A model generated the notes under the pieces. That model was not told the origin of the DNA. It saw nothing but the letters and a program-made list of their open reading frames with translations, and did not search any database. Positions 32,240 through 42,247 of a stretch of 64,000 bases of DNA are shown here, one piece after another. Origin of the DNA: Providencia rettgeri (lineage in GTDB: Bacteria > Pseudomonadota > Gammaproteobacteria > Enterobacterales > Enterobacteriaceae); assembly GCF_013255915.1 (NCBI RefSeq), contig NZ_CP053896.1, forward strand, positions 4,340,001 to 4,404,000, read 5' to 3'. Numbering within the stretch: the stretch's first letter is position 1; every line of letters begins with the position of its first letter. The position numbers and the translations under genes are program-made.

Positions 32240-33136
32240 ATGGACATTCGCGATCTCAAGCTTTTTTTGCATTTAGCACAAAGTTGCCACTTCGGGCGCA
32301 CATCTAAAGCGATGCATGTCAGTCCTTCCACGTTGTCTCGGCAAATACAACGCCTCGAAGAGCAGCTTGGTCACCCACTATTTGTGCGAGATAACCGCTC
32401 AGTTAAATTGACCCAAGCAGGGGAACACCTTAAGCAATTTGCCCAACAAACATTATTGCAATATCAACAGCTGCAACATGCTCTCAACCAGCAAAGTCCA
32501 TCGCTCAGTGGGGAACTACATCTTTTTTGCTCAGTTACAGCAGCTTATAGTCATTTACCCGAAGTTTTAGATAAATTCCGTGCGCTACACCCATTAGTGG
32601 AAATTAAACTCACGACAGGGGACGCAGCGGATGCTGTCGAAAAAGTGGAAACTCATGAGGCTGATCTTGGCATCGCTGGGAAACCCGAGCGCTTACCTGA
32701 TAACGTCCGTTTTGCAAAAATCGGCGAAATCCCTCTCGTTTTGATTGCGCCATCATTACCCTGTGCTGTACGAAGCATGGTAACAGAAGCGGAACCTGAT
32801 TGGTCTACCGTCCCCTTTATCCTGCCTGAGCACGGCCCATCTCGTAAACGTATCGAACTCTGGTTCCGTCGCCATAATATCAATAACCCTGTCATTTATG
32901 CGACGGTATCAGGCCATGAGGCAATTGTGTCAATGGTGGCTTTGGGATGCGGTATTGCCTTGATTCCTAGTGTGGTCGTTGATAACAGCCCAGAACCCGT
33001 ACGCAGCCGTATTTCACAGCTCGATAATATTTCAATGGTAGAACCTTTTGAACTCGGCGTTTGCCTATTAAGCAAACGCCTGAGTGAACCATTAATTAAA
33101 GCGTTTTGGGAATTACTCCCAGACAACTCAATCTAA
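32240..33136 (+). CDS. ilvY: LysR-type activator IlvY
   Basis: Activates ilvC when acetolactate or acetohydroxybutyrate is present and represses itself. 298 residues: N-terminal winged HTH (MDIRDLKLFLHLAQSCHFGRTSKAMHVS..., LSRQIQRLEEQLG at about 33-45), linker helix, then a two-lobed effector domain. AGAGGG lies about 8 bases before the ATG. Its 3' end overlaps the convergent ilvA 3' end by 9 bp. Confidence 0.95.
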   Translation: MDIRDLKLFLHLAQSCHFGRTSKAMHVSPSTLSRQIQRLEEQLGHPLFVRDNRSVKLTQAGEHLKQFAQQTLLQYQQLQHALNQQSPSLSGELHLFCSVTAAYSHLPEVLDKFRALHPLVEIKLTTGDAADAVEKVETHEADLGIAGKPERLPDNVRFAKIGEIPLVLIAPSLPCAVRSMVTEAEPDWSTVPFILPEHGPSRKRIELWFRRHNINNPVIYATVSGHEAIVSMVALGCGIALIPSVVVDNSPEPVRSRISQLDNISMVEPFELGVCLLSKRLSEPLIKAFWELLPDNSI

Positions 33137-34702
33137 GGTTCTTTGGCTATCTTGCGGCGCTAAGAAAAAACGGAAAGACGGGTTTCCTGTTTCATCATGA
33201 TATTCATAACCTAACGCATCAAGATGCCTATCAAAACGTACTTCTGGCCCAGCCAGTTCAAACGCCGCCAGCACTCGCCCATAATCTGTACCATGGCTGC
33301 GATAATGAAATAACGTAATATTCCAATGAGTCCCGAGTGTTTCTAAGAATCTCAGTAATGCACCTGGAGACTCTGGAAATTCAAAGCTATACAATCTTTC
33401 ATCTAATGGCTTTGATGGGCGACCACCAATCATATAACGCACATGAAGTTTTGCCATTTCATCATCTGATAAATCATTGACTTCATAGCCGTTACTTCTA
33501 AGTTCTTGGATAATCTCCGAGCGCTCGCCATCACGGCCACTTAAACGCACCCCAACAAAAATACAAGCACGGTCAGGATCGGCATCCGTATATCGATAGT
33601 TAAACTCCGTAATGGCTCGATGGCCTAGTAACTGGCAAAAACGTAAGAAACTCCCTTTTTGCTCAGGAATGGTCACTGCCAGCAAAGCTTCTCGTTGTTC
33701 ACCAATTTCACAGCGCTCAGAAACATAACGCAGCCCGTGGAAATTCATATTCGCACCGGACAAAATATGTGCTAAACGTTCGCCTTTGATGTTGTGCTGC
33801 TGTACATATTTTTTCAATCCAGCCAATGCCAAAGCGCCTGAAGGCTCTGCTATCGCGCGAACATCTTCAAAAATATCTTTCAATGCTGCACAAATGGAAT
33901 CACTATCAACAGTGATAACATCATCAACATATTGCTGGCACAATCTGAAGGTTTCATCGCCAATACGTTTGACTGCCACACCTTCTGCGAACAAGCCAAC
34001 ACGCGGTAAATCAACAGGGTGCCCAGCCTCCAATGCCGCTTTTAGACAGGCGGCATCTTCAGACTCCACACCAATAATTTTAATCTCTGGCATTAACTGC
34101 TTAATAATCACAGCGACGCCCGCAATTAACCCACCGCCACCTACTGGGATAAAAATTCGGTCTAAATGAACATCTTGTTGCAATAATTCCAGTGCTATCG
34201 TAGCTTGACCTGCAATGACTGAAGGGTGATCAAAAGGTGGAACGAAGGTGTAGCCATCCTCTTCTGCCATTGCAATGGCTTTCGCTTTCGCTTCATCAAA
34301 ATTAGCGCCATGTAAAATAGCTTCGCCACCGAAGCTTCGTACTGCATCCACTTTGATATCTGCTGTTGCGACTGGCATGACGATTTTTGCTTTCACACCC
34401 ACACGGTTTGCCGATAATGCAACGCCTTGAGCGTGGTTCCCTGCAGAAGCGGTCACCACACCTTTGCTTTTTTGCTCTTCGGTTAAACTCGCAATCATGG
34501 CGTAAGCACCACGGAGCTTAAAGCTATGTACAGGCTGCCTATCTTCGCGCTTTACTAAAATGGTATTGCCCAAGCGTGAAGATATTTTATCCATCTGTTG
34601 AAGAGGCGTTACTTGTGCAGCTTCATAAACCGGCGCACTTAGCGCCGCTTTTAAGTAATCGGCTCCGGTTGGGGCAGCCGGTAATGGTTTTGCTGCAGCC
34701 AC
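33128..34702 (-). CDS. ilvA: Threonine ammonia-lyase (biosynthetic)
   Basis: Deaminates threonine to 2-oxobutanoate, the committed step to isoleucine, with isoleucine feedback. 524 residues: PLP domain with K62 in HSFKLRGAYAM and the Ser/Gly phosphate loop TASAGNHAQG, GGGGLIAG, then two C-terminal ACT-like regulatory domains (about 335-520), which mark the biosynthetic rather than the catabolic form. The N-terminus is some 10 residues longer than in E. coli (Ala/Pro-rich). Starts 2 bp after ilvD; last gene of ilvLGMEDA. Confidence 0.97.
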   Translation of the reverse strand: MAAAKPLPAAPTGADYLKAALSAPVYEAAQVTPLQQMDKISSRLGNTILVKREDRQPVHSFKLRGAYAMIASLTEEQKSKGVVTASAGNHAQGVALSANRVGVKAKIVMPVATADIKVDAVRSFGGEAILHGANFDEAKAKAIAMAEEDGYTFVPPFDHPSVIAGQATIALELLQQDVHLDRIFIPVGGGGLIAGVAVIIKQLMPEIKIIGVESEDAACLKAALEAGHPVDLPRVGLFAEGVAVKRIGDETFRLCQQYVDDVITVDSDSICAALKDIFEDVRAIAEPSGALALAGLKKYVQQHNIKGERLAHILSGANMNFHGLRYVSERCEIGEQREALLAVTIPEQKGSFLRFCQLLGHRAITEFNYRYTDADPDRACIFVGVRLSGRDGERSEIIQELRSNGYEVNDLSDDEMAKLHVRYMIGGRPSKPLDERLYSFEFPESPGALLRFLETLGTHWNITLFHYRSHGTDYGRVLAAFELAGPEVRFDRHLDALGYEYHDETGNPSFRFFLAPQDSQRTLD

Positions 34703-34704
34703 AA

Positions 34705-36555
34705 TTAGCCCCCTAATTTCGACTTGTCACGAACAGCACCTTTGTCTGCGCTCGTCGCCAAAGAAGCGTAAGCACGCAGAGCAAAAGAAACCTCACGCTG
34801 ACGATTACGCGGGGTGTAAGCTTTATCGCCTCGAGCTAATTCAGCTTCACGGCGTTGATTCAATTCGCTTTCACTCACATCCAGCACCATCGTTCTTTTT
34901 GGAATATCAATATCAATAATATCGCCATCTTGAACTAATGCTAATAAGCCACCACTCGCTGCTTCTGGCGAAATATGACCGATAGAAAGGCCAGAACTAC
35001 CACCCGAAAAACGGCCATCCGTTATTAATGCGCAGCTTTTCCCTAATCCCATTGATTTGAGGTATGAAGTTGGATAAAGCATTTCTTGCATGCCTGGACC
35101 ACCTTTTGGCCCTTCATAGCGAATAACAACCACATCTCCTTCAACGACTTTGCCACCCAGAATGGCTTCTACTGCGTCATCTTGGCTTTCAAACACTTTG
35201 GCTGGGCCACGGAATGTTAAGCTGCCTTCATCAACTCCAGCGGTTTTAACAATACAGCCATCTTCTGCAATATTTCCAGACAGGACAGCCAGCCCTCCAT
35301 CCAAACTATACGCATGCTCAATACTACGGATACACCCATTCTCACGGTCAGTATCCAATGATGGCCAGCGGCAATTCTGTGAAAAGGCTTTTGTCGTACG
35401 GATCCCAGCAGGGCCCGCGGAAAACATCGATTTAACAGACTCGTCCTTCGTTAACATCACATCATATTGCGCTAATGTTTCTTGGAAGCTTAGCCCTAAA
35501 ATATTAGTTACGTTTTCTTGCAACAAACCTGCACGGCTCAGTTCACCTAAAATACCAATAACACCACCAGCACGGTGAACATCTTCCATATGGTATTTTT
35601 GTGTACTCGGTGCAACCTTACACAAATGCGGAACTTTACATGATAAACGGTCGATATCATCCATGGTGAAATCAATTTCGGCTTCCTGAGCCGCCGCAAG
35701 CAAATGCAGAACTGTGTTAGTTGAACCACCCATCGCAATATCCAACGTCATCGCATTTTCAAATGCAGATTTATTGGCGATATTGCGTGGTAACGCACTT
35801 TCATCATCTTGTTCGTAATAGCGTTTAGTTAATTCAACAATGCGCTTACCTGCATTGATAAATAAAGTTTCGCGGTCTGCATGAGTCGCTAATAATGAGC
35901 CATTTCCTGGTTGAGATAACCCCAGTGCCTCAGTTAAGCAGTTCATTGAGTTTGCAGTAAACATTCCTGAGCAAGAGCCACACGTTGGGCATGCTGAACG
36001 TTCTATTTGCTCGCTATCTGCATCGCTCACATTTGGGTTCGCCCCTTGGATCATGGCATCAACCAAATCGAGCTTGATAATTTGGTCTGAAAGCTTCGTT
36101 TTACCCGCTTCCATTGGGCCACCCGAAACAAAAATAACCGGAATGTTGAGGCGCAATGACGCCATTAACATGCCTGGCGTGATTTTATCGCAGTTTGAAA
36201 TACACACCATGGCATCCGCACAGTGTGCGTTTACCATATATTCAACCGAGTCTGCAATTAATTCACGGGAAGGTAAGGAATACAGCATTCCGCCATGTCC
36301 CATGGCAATCCCATCGTCAACTGCGATTGTATTAAACTCTTTCGCAACACCACCTGCATTTTCAATTTGCTCTGCAACTAATTTGCCTAAATCACGTAAA
36401 TGTACGTGGCCTGGAACAAACTGTGTGAATGAGTTAACAACAGCAATAATGGGCTTTCCAAAATCAGCATCGGTCATGCCTGTTGCACGCCATAATGCAC
36501 GAGCCCCAGCCATATTACGACCATGAGTTGTTGTTGCTGAACGGTACTTAGGCAT
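34705..36555 (-). CDS. ilvD: Dihydroxy-acid dehydratase
   Basis: Iron-sulfur dehydratase making the 2-oxo acid precursors of valine and isoleucine. 616 residues, IlvD/Edd family: [12 protein letters not shown] and [18 protein letters not shown] carry the cluster cysteines, and [19 protein letters not shown] is near the C-terminus. It follows ilvE by 67 bp, a gap with a strong hairpin. Confidence 0.98.
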   Translation of the reverse strand: MPKYRSATTTHGRNMAGARALWRATGMTDADFGKPIIAVVNSFTQFVPGHVHLRDLGKLVAEQIENAGGVAKEFNTIAVDDGIAMGHGGMLYSLPSRELIADSVEYMVNAHCADAMVCISNCDKITPGMLMASLRLNIPVIFVSGGPMEAGKTKLSDQIIKLDLVDAMIQGANPNVSDADSEQIERSACPTCGSCSGMFTANSMNCLTEALGLSQPGNGSLLATHADRETLFINAGKRIVELTKRYYEQDDESALPRNIANKSAFENAMTLDIAMGGSTNTVLHLLAAAQEAEIDFTMDDIDRLSCKVPHLCKVAPSTQKYHMEDVHRAGGVIGILGELSRAGLLQENVTNILGLSFQETLAQYDVMLTKDESVKSMFSAGPAGIRTTKAFSQNCRWPSLDTDRENGCIRSIEHAYSLDGGLAVLSGNIAEDGCIVKTAGVDEGSLTFRGPAKVFESQDDAVEAILGGKVVEGDVVVIRYEGPKGGPGMQEMLYPTSYLKSMGLGKSCALITDGRFSGGSSGLSIGHISPEAASGGLLALVQDGDIIDIDIPKRTMVLDVSESELNQRREAELARGDKAYTPRNRQREVSFALRAYASLATSADKGAVRDKSKLGG

Positions 36556-36577
36556 ATCTTTAACTCCCGTGTTTAAA

Positions 36578-36600
36578 ACAGGCGGGGAACGTCCGCCTGT
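36578..36600 (-). other. Intercistronic stem-loop, ilvE-ilvD
   Basis: A perfect 8-bp stem (ACAGGCGG with CCGCCTGT) and a 7-base loop between the ilvE stop and ilvD start. There is no U tract, so it is more likely a processing or stability element than a terminator. Confidence 0.55.
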
Positions 36601-36622
36601 AACATCTATTTCAATTTAATTA

Positions 36623-37549
36623 TTAAGGGTTTACTGGATCTAACCAGCCCCATTTATCTTCTGTTGTGCCATCAAATAAGCCAAAGAATGCTTGCTGAAT
36701 TTGCTTGGTTACTGGGCCACAACGACCAATGCCGACTTGGATACCATCAACGCTACGTACTGGCGTAATTTCGGCAGCTGTGCCTGTCATAAAGACTTCA
36801 TCAGCAAGATAAAGAGATTCGCGTGATAGTGTTTGCTCACGAACTTCAATACCCAAATCTTTTGCTAACGTTAAAATTGCATCACGTGTAATACCTGGTA
36901 ATGCAGAGGATGTGAACGGAGGTGTATACAGGATGCCGTCTTTCACCTCAAAAATATTTTCCCCCGCACCTTCTGATAAATACCCATGAACATCTAATGC
37001 AATACCTTCTTGGTAACCATGACGACGAGCTTCGCTACCAACTAGTAGAGAAGATAAATAGTTACCACCTGCTTTTGCCCCTGTAGGAATGGTGTTTGGT
37101 GCAACACGGTTCCAAGAAGACACCATCGCATCAATACCTTGGTCTAACGCTTCTTCACCTAAATACGCCCCCCATGGGAACGCCGCTAAAATAACATCGG
37201 TTTTGTAACCGTCTGGTGGGTTAACGCCCATACCAACATCACCAATAAACACTAGTGGACGAATATACGCACTGACTAAGTTATTTTTACGCAAAGTTGC
37301 ACGGCAAGCTTCCATTAACTCTTCAACGCTATAGCTGACAGGCATACGGTAAATTTTCGCTGAATCATGCAAACGTTGCATATGCTCACGGTGGCGGAAG
37401 ACCACAGGACCTTTATGTGAGTCATAACAACGGACGCCTTCAAACACCGATGTACCATAGTGCAGAGCATGAGACATAACATGAACCTTTGCATCAGCCC
37501 ATGGCGTCATTTCACCGTTAAACCAAATAAAGTCAGCTTTCTTAGTCAT
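36623..37549 (-). CDS. ilvE: Branched-chain-amino-acid aminotransferase
   Basis: Last step of isoleucine, valine and leucine synthesis; PLP enzyme of fold type IV. 308 residues; PLP lysine K159 in PTGAKAGGNYLSS, then GYLSEGAGENIFEVKDG and TGTAAEITPVRSVDG, the class-IV signatures. Starts 11 bp after ilvM. Confidence 0.98.
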   Translation of the reverse strand: MTKKADFIWFNGEMTPWADAKVHVMSHALHYGTSVFEGVRCYDSHKGPVVFRHREHMQRLHDSAKIYRMPVSYSVEELMEACRATLRKNNLVSAYIRPLVFIGDVGMGVNPPDGYKTDVILAAFPWGAYLGEEALDQGIDAMVSSWNRVAPNTIPTGAKAGGNYLSSLLVGSEARRHGYQEGIALDVHGYLSEGAGENIFEVKDGILYTPPFTSSALPGITRDAILTLAKDLGIEVREQTLSRESLYLADEVFMTGTAAEITPVRSVDGIQVGIGRCGPVTKQIQQAFFGLFDGTTEDKWGWLDPVNP

Positions 37550-37560
37550 TTGTATATTCC

Positions 37561-37830
37561 TTACATTGCACTTTGTGTGCGTAATAGTCGTGATTCTTGT
37601 TGTAGTACTTCAACTTCTGTAATGTCTGAAAGCTTAGTTAACTGTGTACAAAGCTGAGTTAATGGCCTTTGACTACTTACAGTGAGTTCAATATTAACAT
37701 TGTCGCCGTCTGTTGATTGCCCCATATTCATGGAATTAATACGAAATCCACGATGGCGAGTGACCCTTAATATACGCTCTAAAACCTCAGGACGGAAACG
37801 GGCCAATATCGAGATTTGATGTTGCATCAT
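37561..37830 (-). CDS. ilvM: Acetolactate synthase isozyme II, regulatory subunit
   Basis: Small ACT-domain subunit of the IlvGM enzyme. 89 residues, [31 protein letters not shown], the usual length. The ATG overlaps the ilvG stop by 4 bp (ATGA), which suits equal synthesis of the two subunits. Confidence 0.96.
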   Translation of the reverse strand: MMQHQISILARFRPEVLERILRVTRHRGFRINSMNMGQSTDGDNVNIELTVSSQRPLTQLCTQLTKLSDITEVEVLQQESRLLRTQSAM

Positions 37831-39473
37831 AATGGTTTCTCCATCATTTTTTCATTACTAGCCCCAGGTGGAACCAACGGCCAGACATTTTCTAGTTCAT
37901 TAATTGATACCTGTAATAAATAGGCACCTTCGCTATTCAGCAATTCATCTAATGCAGCATTAACTTCTGACTTATCAGTAATTCGTTGGCCTTTGATACC
38001 AAACGCACTGGCTAATGCCACAAAATCAGGGTTATCCGTCAAAATCGTTTCACTATAACGCTGCTCAAAAAACAGTTCCTGCCATTGGCGAACCATGCCT
38101 AAGCGTTGGTTATCGATCAAAAGGATTTTTACAGGAAGTTGCTTACGTTTGATGGTTCCCAGCTCTTGGACATTCATCATGAATGACCCATCCCCAGATA
38201 CACAGACTACAGTATCCTCAGGCCTAGCAACCTGTGCTCCAATTGCCGCAGGGATACCAAACCCCATGGTGCCAAGCCCACTAGAGGTTAAGAAATTTTC
38301 AGGGCCATCAACGGTGATATGCTGTGCTGACCACATTTGGTGTTGCCCTACATCGGTGGTCACAACCGTATTTGGCTTCATTTTATCCGACAGCTGTTTC
38401 AATAACAGTGGCGCATAAATAGGTTCACCAGGGTGGTCATAACGCCAACCAAATTCTTTTTTAAGTTGCTGAACTTCCTGCTGCCAAGGTGCAATTGATT
38501 TTTTAAGCATTAATTCAGGGAGTAATACTTTTGCATCACCATGTAACGCAACATGTGTTTGACGTAATTTGTCTAATTCTACGTGGTCTATATCGATATG
38601 AATCACTTTGGCGTTCGGTGCAAAAGTATTCAACTTACCTGTTACCCTATCATCAAAACGAGCACCAACAGCGATGAGTAAGTCACAGCGTTGCACTGAA
38701 ATATTGGCTGCTTTAGTACCATGCATACCTAACATGCCTAAATAGTTTTCATCTAAAGGGCTCACGGCACCAAGCCCTTTTAACGTTGCAACTGAAGGAA
38801 CACCTGTAAACTCAATAAATTCACGTAATTCTTTAACGGCACCAGACATTCCAACACCGCCACCAACGTACAACATAGGCTTTTCTGATTGTTCTAATAG
38901 CATTCTTGCCTGTTGTATTTCAGATAAAGGTGAAGTGACTTCTTGCTCTACCGGCATTAAAAATGGAGACAACTCAGCTTGTTGTAGCTGAATATCTTTC
39001 GGAATATCAATCAGTACAGGACCAGGACGCCCACTATTTGCGATTGCGAAAGCCTCAGCAAGAATGCGAGGTAAGTCCTCGATATCTTCAACCAAAAAAC
39101 TGTGCTTAGTACAAGCTAAGGACAACCCTAAAACATCGATTTCTTGAAAGGCATCGGTTCCAATAAACTCAGAAGCAACCTGCCCAGTAATGGCGACAAC
39201 AGGAACGGAATCTAACAATGCATCAGCCAATCCCGTGATAACATTTGTTGCGCCAGGACCCGATGTTGCGATACATACCCCTGTTTTCCCTGTTGAACGT
39301 GCATATCCAATCGCAGCAATTACAGCCCCTTGCTCATGTCGACACAACAAATGCTCAACTCCGCCATCATACAATGCGTCATAAACTGGCATAATTGCGC
39401 CACCAGGATACCCAAATACGGTATCAACTCCCTGTGTTCGCAATGCTTGAACTAACCATTGTGCTCCGTTCAT
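37827..39473 (-). CDS. ilvG: Acetolactate synthase isozyme II, catalytic subunit
   Basis: ThDP/FAD enzyme that makes acetolactate or acetohydroxybutyrate. 548 residues and intact, unlike E. coli K-12 where ilvG is frameshifted. [16 protein letters not shown] and [16 protein letters not shown] (catalytic Glu) are in the N-terminal domain, and the ThDP motif [12 protein letters not shown] to LIDNQR in the C-terminal domain. Preceded by the ilvL leader and attenuator. Confidence 0.98.
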   Translation of the reverse strand: MNGAQWLVQALRTQGVDTVFGYPGGAIMPVYDALYDGGVEHLLCRHEQGAVIAAIGYARSTGKTGVCIATSGPGATNVITGLADALLDSVPVVAITGQVASEFIGTDAFQEIDVLGLSLACTKHSFLVEDIEDLPRILAEAFAIANSGRPGPVLIDIPKDIQLQQAELSPFLMPVEQEVTSPLSEIQQARMLLEQSEKPMLYVGGGVGMSGAVKELREFIEFTGVPSVATLKGLGAVSPLDENYLGMLGMHGTKAANISVQRCDLLIAVGARFDDRVTGKLNTFAPNAKVIHIDIDHVELDKLRQTHVALHGDAKVLLPELMLKKSIAPWQQEVQQLKKEFGWRYDHPGEPIYAPLLLKQLSDKMKPNTVVTTDVGQHQMWSAQHITVDGPENFLTSSGLGTMGFGIPAAIGAQVARPEDTVVCVSGDGSFMMNVQELGTIKRKQLPVKILLIDNQRLGMVRQWQELFFEQRYSETILTDNPDFVALASAFGIKGQRITDKSEVNAALDELLNSEGAYLLQVSINELENVWPLVPPGASNEKMMEKPL

Positions 39474-39556
39474 GCTTTATCTCCTGTCCGTCTACTTTAT
39501 CTATTTGTATTTGTTATGTTTTATTTAGTGTATTTGCATTCATCAACATTTATGTC

Positions 39557-39588
39557 AAAAAAAACCCCGCGCCTTTCGGTGCGGGGTT
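39557..39588 (-). terminator. ilv attenuator terminator
   Basis: On the minus strand AACCCCGC, a short inner stem-loop (ACCGAAAGGC), GCGGGGTT and a run of eight T. It lies 17 bp after the ilvL stop and 84 bp before ilvG, the expected place for attenuation by charged Ile, Val and Leu tRNAs. Confidence 0.92.
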
Positions 39589-39605
39589 CTCGTGAGATCT
39601 GGCTG

Positions 39606-39707
39606 TTATTTTAGCCTTCGTCGTCCAAGTGCAGCCCCGCACGGTGGGATAATAATCACCACCACGCTAATAATAATTAGGCTAACTGCTTGGATAAATG
39701 CGTTCAT
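39606..39707 (-). CDS. ilvL: ilv operon leader peptide
   Basis: 33 residues. The central part SLIIISVVVIIIPPCGAALG resembles the E. coli leader and holds clusters of Ile and Val codons (seven Ile and four Val in total) that stall ribosomes when those tRNAs are uncharged, allowing antitermination. The N-terminus MNAFIQAV differs from E. coli, and the C-terminus is basic (RRRLK). It sits just upstream of the attenuator. Confidence 0.93.
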   Translation of the reverse strand: MNAFIQAVSLIIISVVVIIIPPCGAALGRRRLK

Positions 39708-40186
39708 GAGTTTTACTTTTTCAATATTCTTAATTATCTATTATTTAGAGTTATCATTTTAAAATCGTTTTGACAACTTTTATTTAATTTATTTATTTTC
39801 AAAACATTAAATTATTTAAAAATCATATCGTTATAAACAAATCAGCATTATAAACTACTTAAACTACCGTTTCTCAGTAAAATTCAATAGAATACATAGC
39901 ATAATCAGCTACATCATCCGCACCAGCCATTCAATACCATTAAGATTCACGCCAAAAAACTAATTACTTTTTCTTATGAATATCCAAGTTCAGTATAGCT
40001 TCCACTCTTTATAAAATTAACGCAATCACTGTTATAACAAGTCCTCGAAGCTACTCGACGCAAATTGAAACAGCCTAGTAACTAAGCAATTAAATTATCG
40101 AGCAGCTTCGCAAATATGTTATCAACTCAAGATAAACAAACCTAATTTCAGCAGAATATTACTCTGTAAAAAATATTGGAGGGCTT
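39708..40186. other. Divergent ilvL-yifB intergenic region
   Basis: About 480 bp, AT-rich; it must hold the ilvLGMEDA and yifB promoters, but I cannot assign boxes with confidence. It contains a long imperfect inverted repeat (40046-40110). No gene seen. Confidence 0.5.
40046..40110. repeat. Long spaced inverted repeat upstream of yifB
   Basis: CGAAGCTACTCGA (40046-40058) and TCGAGCAGCTTCG (40098-40110) pair over 13 bases with one G-T type mismatch across a 39-base spacer. It ends 76 bp before yifB. It could be a stem in the yifB leader RNA, an operator pair, or a remnant of a repeat; its role is unknown. Confidence 0.45.
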
Positions 40187-41713
40187 ATGACATTAGCAAT
40201 TGTTTACACTAGAGCATCAATTGGGTTAGAAGCACCTCTTGTTACTGTTGAGGCACATATTAGTAATGGGCTTCCAGGTTTAACACTTGTTGGGCTACCA
40301 GAAACAGCAGTAAAAGAAGCAAGAGATCGAGTTCGAAGCGCTCTACTAAATAGCGGGTTTGAATATCCAGCTAAAAAAATGACGGTTAATTTAGCCCCAG
40401 CAGATTTACCAAAAGAAAGTGGTCGGTATGACCTTGCCATCGCTATTGCCATACTCGCATCATCAGGGCAAATCCCCCACGAGCCATTAAAACAGTATGA
40501 ATTTTTAGGCGAACTTGCTTTGTCTGGCGATGTTCGCTATGTCAACAGTGCTATTCCAGCGGCCCAATCAGCATTAAAACAACAGCGCTCTTTAATACTA
40601 TCAACGGAGAACCAATACCAACTAGGCCTACTTCCAGACAATAGCGTTTATTTCACGACATCCTTATTAGAGCTCTGCCATTTTTTACATAACAAACACA
40701 CATTAGTTTGTAATCAACAAGTTCATCAAGCGTCTATCCCAACCAAGCAAGAAGGTGATATCAACGATATTATTGGCCAAGAACATGGAAAACGGGCATT
40801 AGAAATCTGTGCTGCAGGTGGACATAATTTACTCTTGTTGGGTCCTCCTGGGACAGGAAAAACTATGCTAGCAAGCCGTCTAATGACTTTACTTCCCCCA
40901 TTAACTTCTCAGGAAGCCTTAGAAGTTGCTTCACTACATAGCTTGAGTGAAAACACAAGAGAAGACATGAATTGGCCGATAAGGCCTTTTAGAGCGCCCC
41001 ACCATAGTGCATCAATTGCCGCTTTAATTGGCGGTGGCTCTCTTCCCAAACCTGGTGAGATCTCACTTGCACACCATGGTGTTTTATTTTTAGATGAATT
41101 ACCCGAATTTAGTCGCTCGGTATTAGATTCTTTACGAGAACCTCTAGAATCTAGAAAAATTAGCATTTCTCGAGCAAAAGCAAAAGTTTGCTATCCTGCG
41201 AGTTTCCAGCTAATTGCGGCCCTAAATCCTAGCCCAACAGGCCATTACCAAGGAGAAATGAGCCGCTCAGCTCCTACTCGCATACTACGTTATCTTTCAC
41301 GCATATCAGGGCCTTTTATTGACCGATTTGATCTTTCAATAGAGATTCCATTGTTACCTCTCGGTTCATTAAGTAATCAAACTAACCAAGGTGAAACAAG
41401 TGAACAGGTTAGACAAAGAGTCATCGAAGCCAGAAATAGGCAACTTAGGCGAGCTGGAAAAATTAATAGTTTACTAACACCAAGAGAAACCACACAATTT
41501 TGCCTGCTAACAACAAAAGATGCGTTATTCTTAGAACATGCATTAAATAAGCTAGGTCTTTCCATTCGAGCTTGGCACAGAATTTTAAGGGTTGCTAGAA
41601 CAATCGCCGACCTTAATGCCGCAGAAACTATTGAACGTTCAGATTTATTAGAAGCTTTGGGGTATCGAGCAATGGATAAGTTATTGCTTCATTTGCAAAA
41701 ACAAGTAAGCTGA
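40187..41713 (+). CDS. yifB: YifB/ComM family Mg-chelatase-like AAA+ ATPase
   Basis: 508 residues. N-terminal Lon-protease-like fold (VEAHISNGLPGLTLVGLPETAVKEARDRV), then an AAA+ domain with Walker A LLGPPGTGKTMLA, Walker B HGVLFLDELPEFSR and IDRFDLSIEIP near the sensor region, and a C-terminal helical part. In Vibrio and Haemophilus ComM is a branch-migration helicase acting in natural transformation; in enteric bacteria its physiological role is less clear. Start ATG with GGAGG 7 bases upstream. Confidence 0.94.
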   Translation: MTLAIVYTRASIGLEAPLVTVEAHISNGLPGLTLVGLPETAVKEARDRVRSALLNSGFEYPAKKMTVNLAPADLPKESGRYDLAIAIAILASSGQIPHEPLKQYEFLGELALSGDVRYVNSAIPAAQSALKQQRSLILSTENQYQLGLLPDNSVYFTTSLLELCHFLHNKHTLVCNQQVHQASIPTKQEGDINDIIGQEHGKRALEICAAGGHNLLLLGPPGTGKTMLASRLMTLLPPLTSQEALEVASLHSLSENTREDMNWPIRPFRAPHHSASIAALIGGGSLPKPGEISLAHHGVLFLDELPEFSRSVLDSLREPLESRKISISRAKAKVCYPASFQLIAALNPSPTGHYQGEMSRSAPTRILRYLSRISGPFIDRFDLSIEIPLLPLGSLSNQTNQGETSEQVRQRVIEARNRQLRRAGKINSLLTPRETTQFCLLTTKDALFLEHALNKLGLSIRAWHRILRVARTIADLNAAETIERSDLLEALGYRAMDKLLLHLQKQVS

Positions 41714-41754
41714 GAAGAGTGGACAGATAAGTACTTATTATCCCGTAGAAATAA

Positions 41755-41770
41755 AGGGACCGAAGTCCCT
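41755..41770. terminator. Hairpin between convergent yifB and maoP
   Basis: AGGGAC-CGAA-GTCCCT, a tight tetraloop hairpin 41 bp after yifB and 20 bp from the maoP stop. Flanks CTTAT and TTTAT give weak T tracts on either strand. Confidence 0.5.
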
Positions 41771-41790
41771 CTTATCATACGATGATAATA

Positions 41791-42129
41791 TTAATCATCT
41801 GTATCAGTGTAGTCTTCCGATGGGTCTATCTGCGGTTTACCGCCAGATAAAGTATGGAAGCGTTTTGGACGGTTAATACGGCTAGAATATTTTGTCCAAA
41901 CTTTTTCTTCTGGGGTAGCCGGTTCACGTTCACCACGGCATACAGCGACGAAAAGTTTTTCTTCTTCTGTCTGAGGTGCACGTTTACCTGTATCAAGCTC
42001 ATTAAAAGCTTGGCCGAGACGTTCTAGCAACTGAGCTTCTTTAATGGTGAAATCACCATGACGAGAAAAGCCACGTGGGTAATGTTTGTTATCAAAAAAA
42101 CGATTAGTCGTGATGAAGCTATCTGCCAT
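41791..42129 (-). CDS. maoP: Macrodomain Ori organisation protein MaoP
   Basis: 112 residues (formerly YifE), [26 protein letters not shown] through an acidic C-terminus (SEDYTDTDD). In E. coli it acts with the maoS site to keep the Ori macrodomain constrained. The ATG at 42129 has AGGAG 8 bases upstream; the longer open frame to 42207 has no family support. Divergent from hdfR as in E. coli. I could not identify maoS itself. Confidence 0.94.
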   Translation of the reverse strand: MADSFITTNRFFDNKHYPRGFSRHGDFTIKEAQLLERLGQAFNELDTGKRAPQTEEEKLFVAVCRGEREPATPEEKVWTKYSSRINRPKRFHTLSGGKPQIDPSEDYTDTDD

Positions 42130-42188
42130 CTGACACACTCCTAACTTATTACAGTCAAACTCTATATGGCGCGGAGTATTAGACAGCA

Positions 42189-42217
42189 TTGACAATCTGT
42201 AAAACAAAACATTTAAA
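42189..42217 (+). promoter_or_regulatory. Predicted hdfR promoter
   Basis: TTGACA, 17 bases, TTTAAA; the start of transcription would fall near 42225, about 20 bp before the hdfR start codon. Sequence-based prediction only. Confidence 0.5.
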
Positions 42218-42247
42218 TCATCACGACAAAAATAATTGGAGATGCAT

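Noticed and set aside
35150-35578. 142-codon plus-strand frame opposite ilvD
   Set aside because: It lies wholly inside ilvD in antisense; no ribosome site or family.
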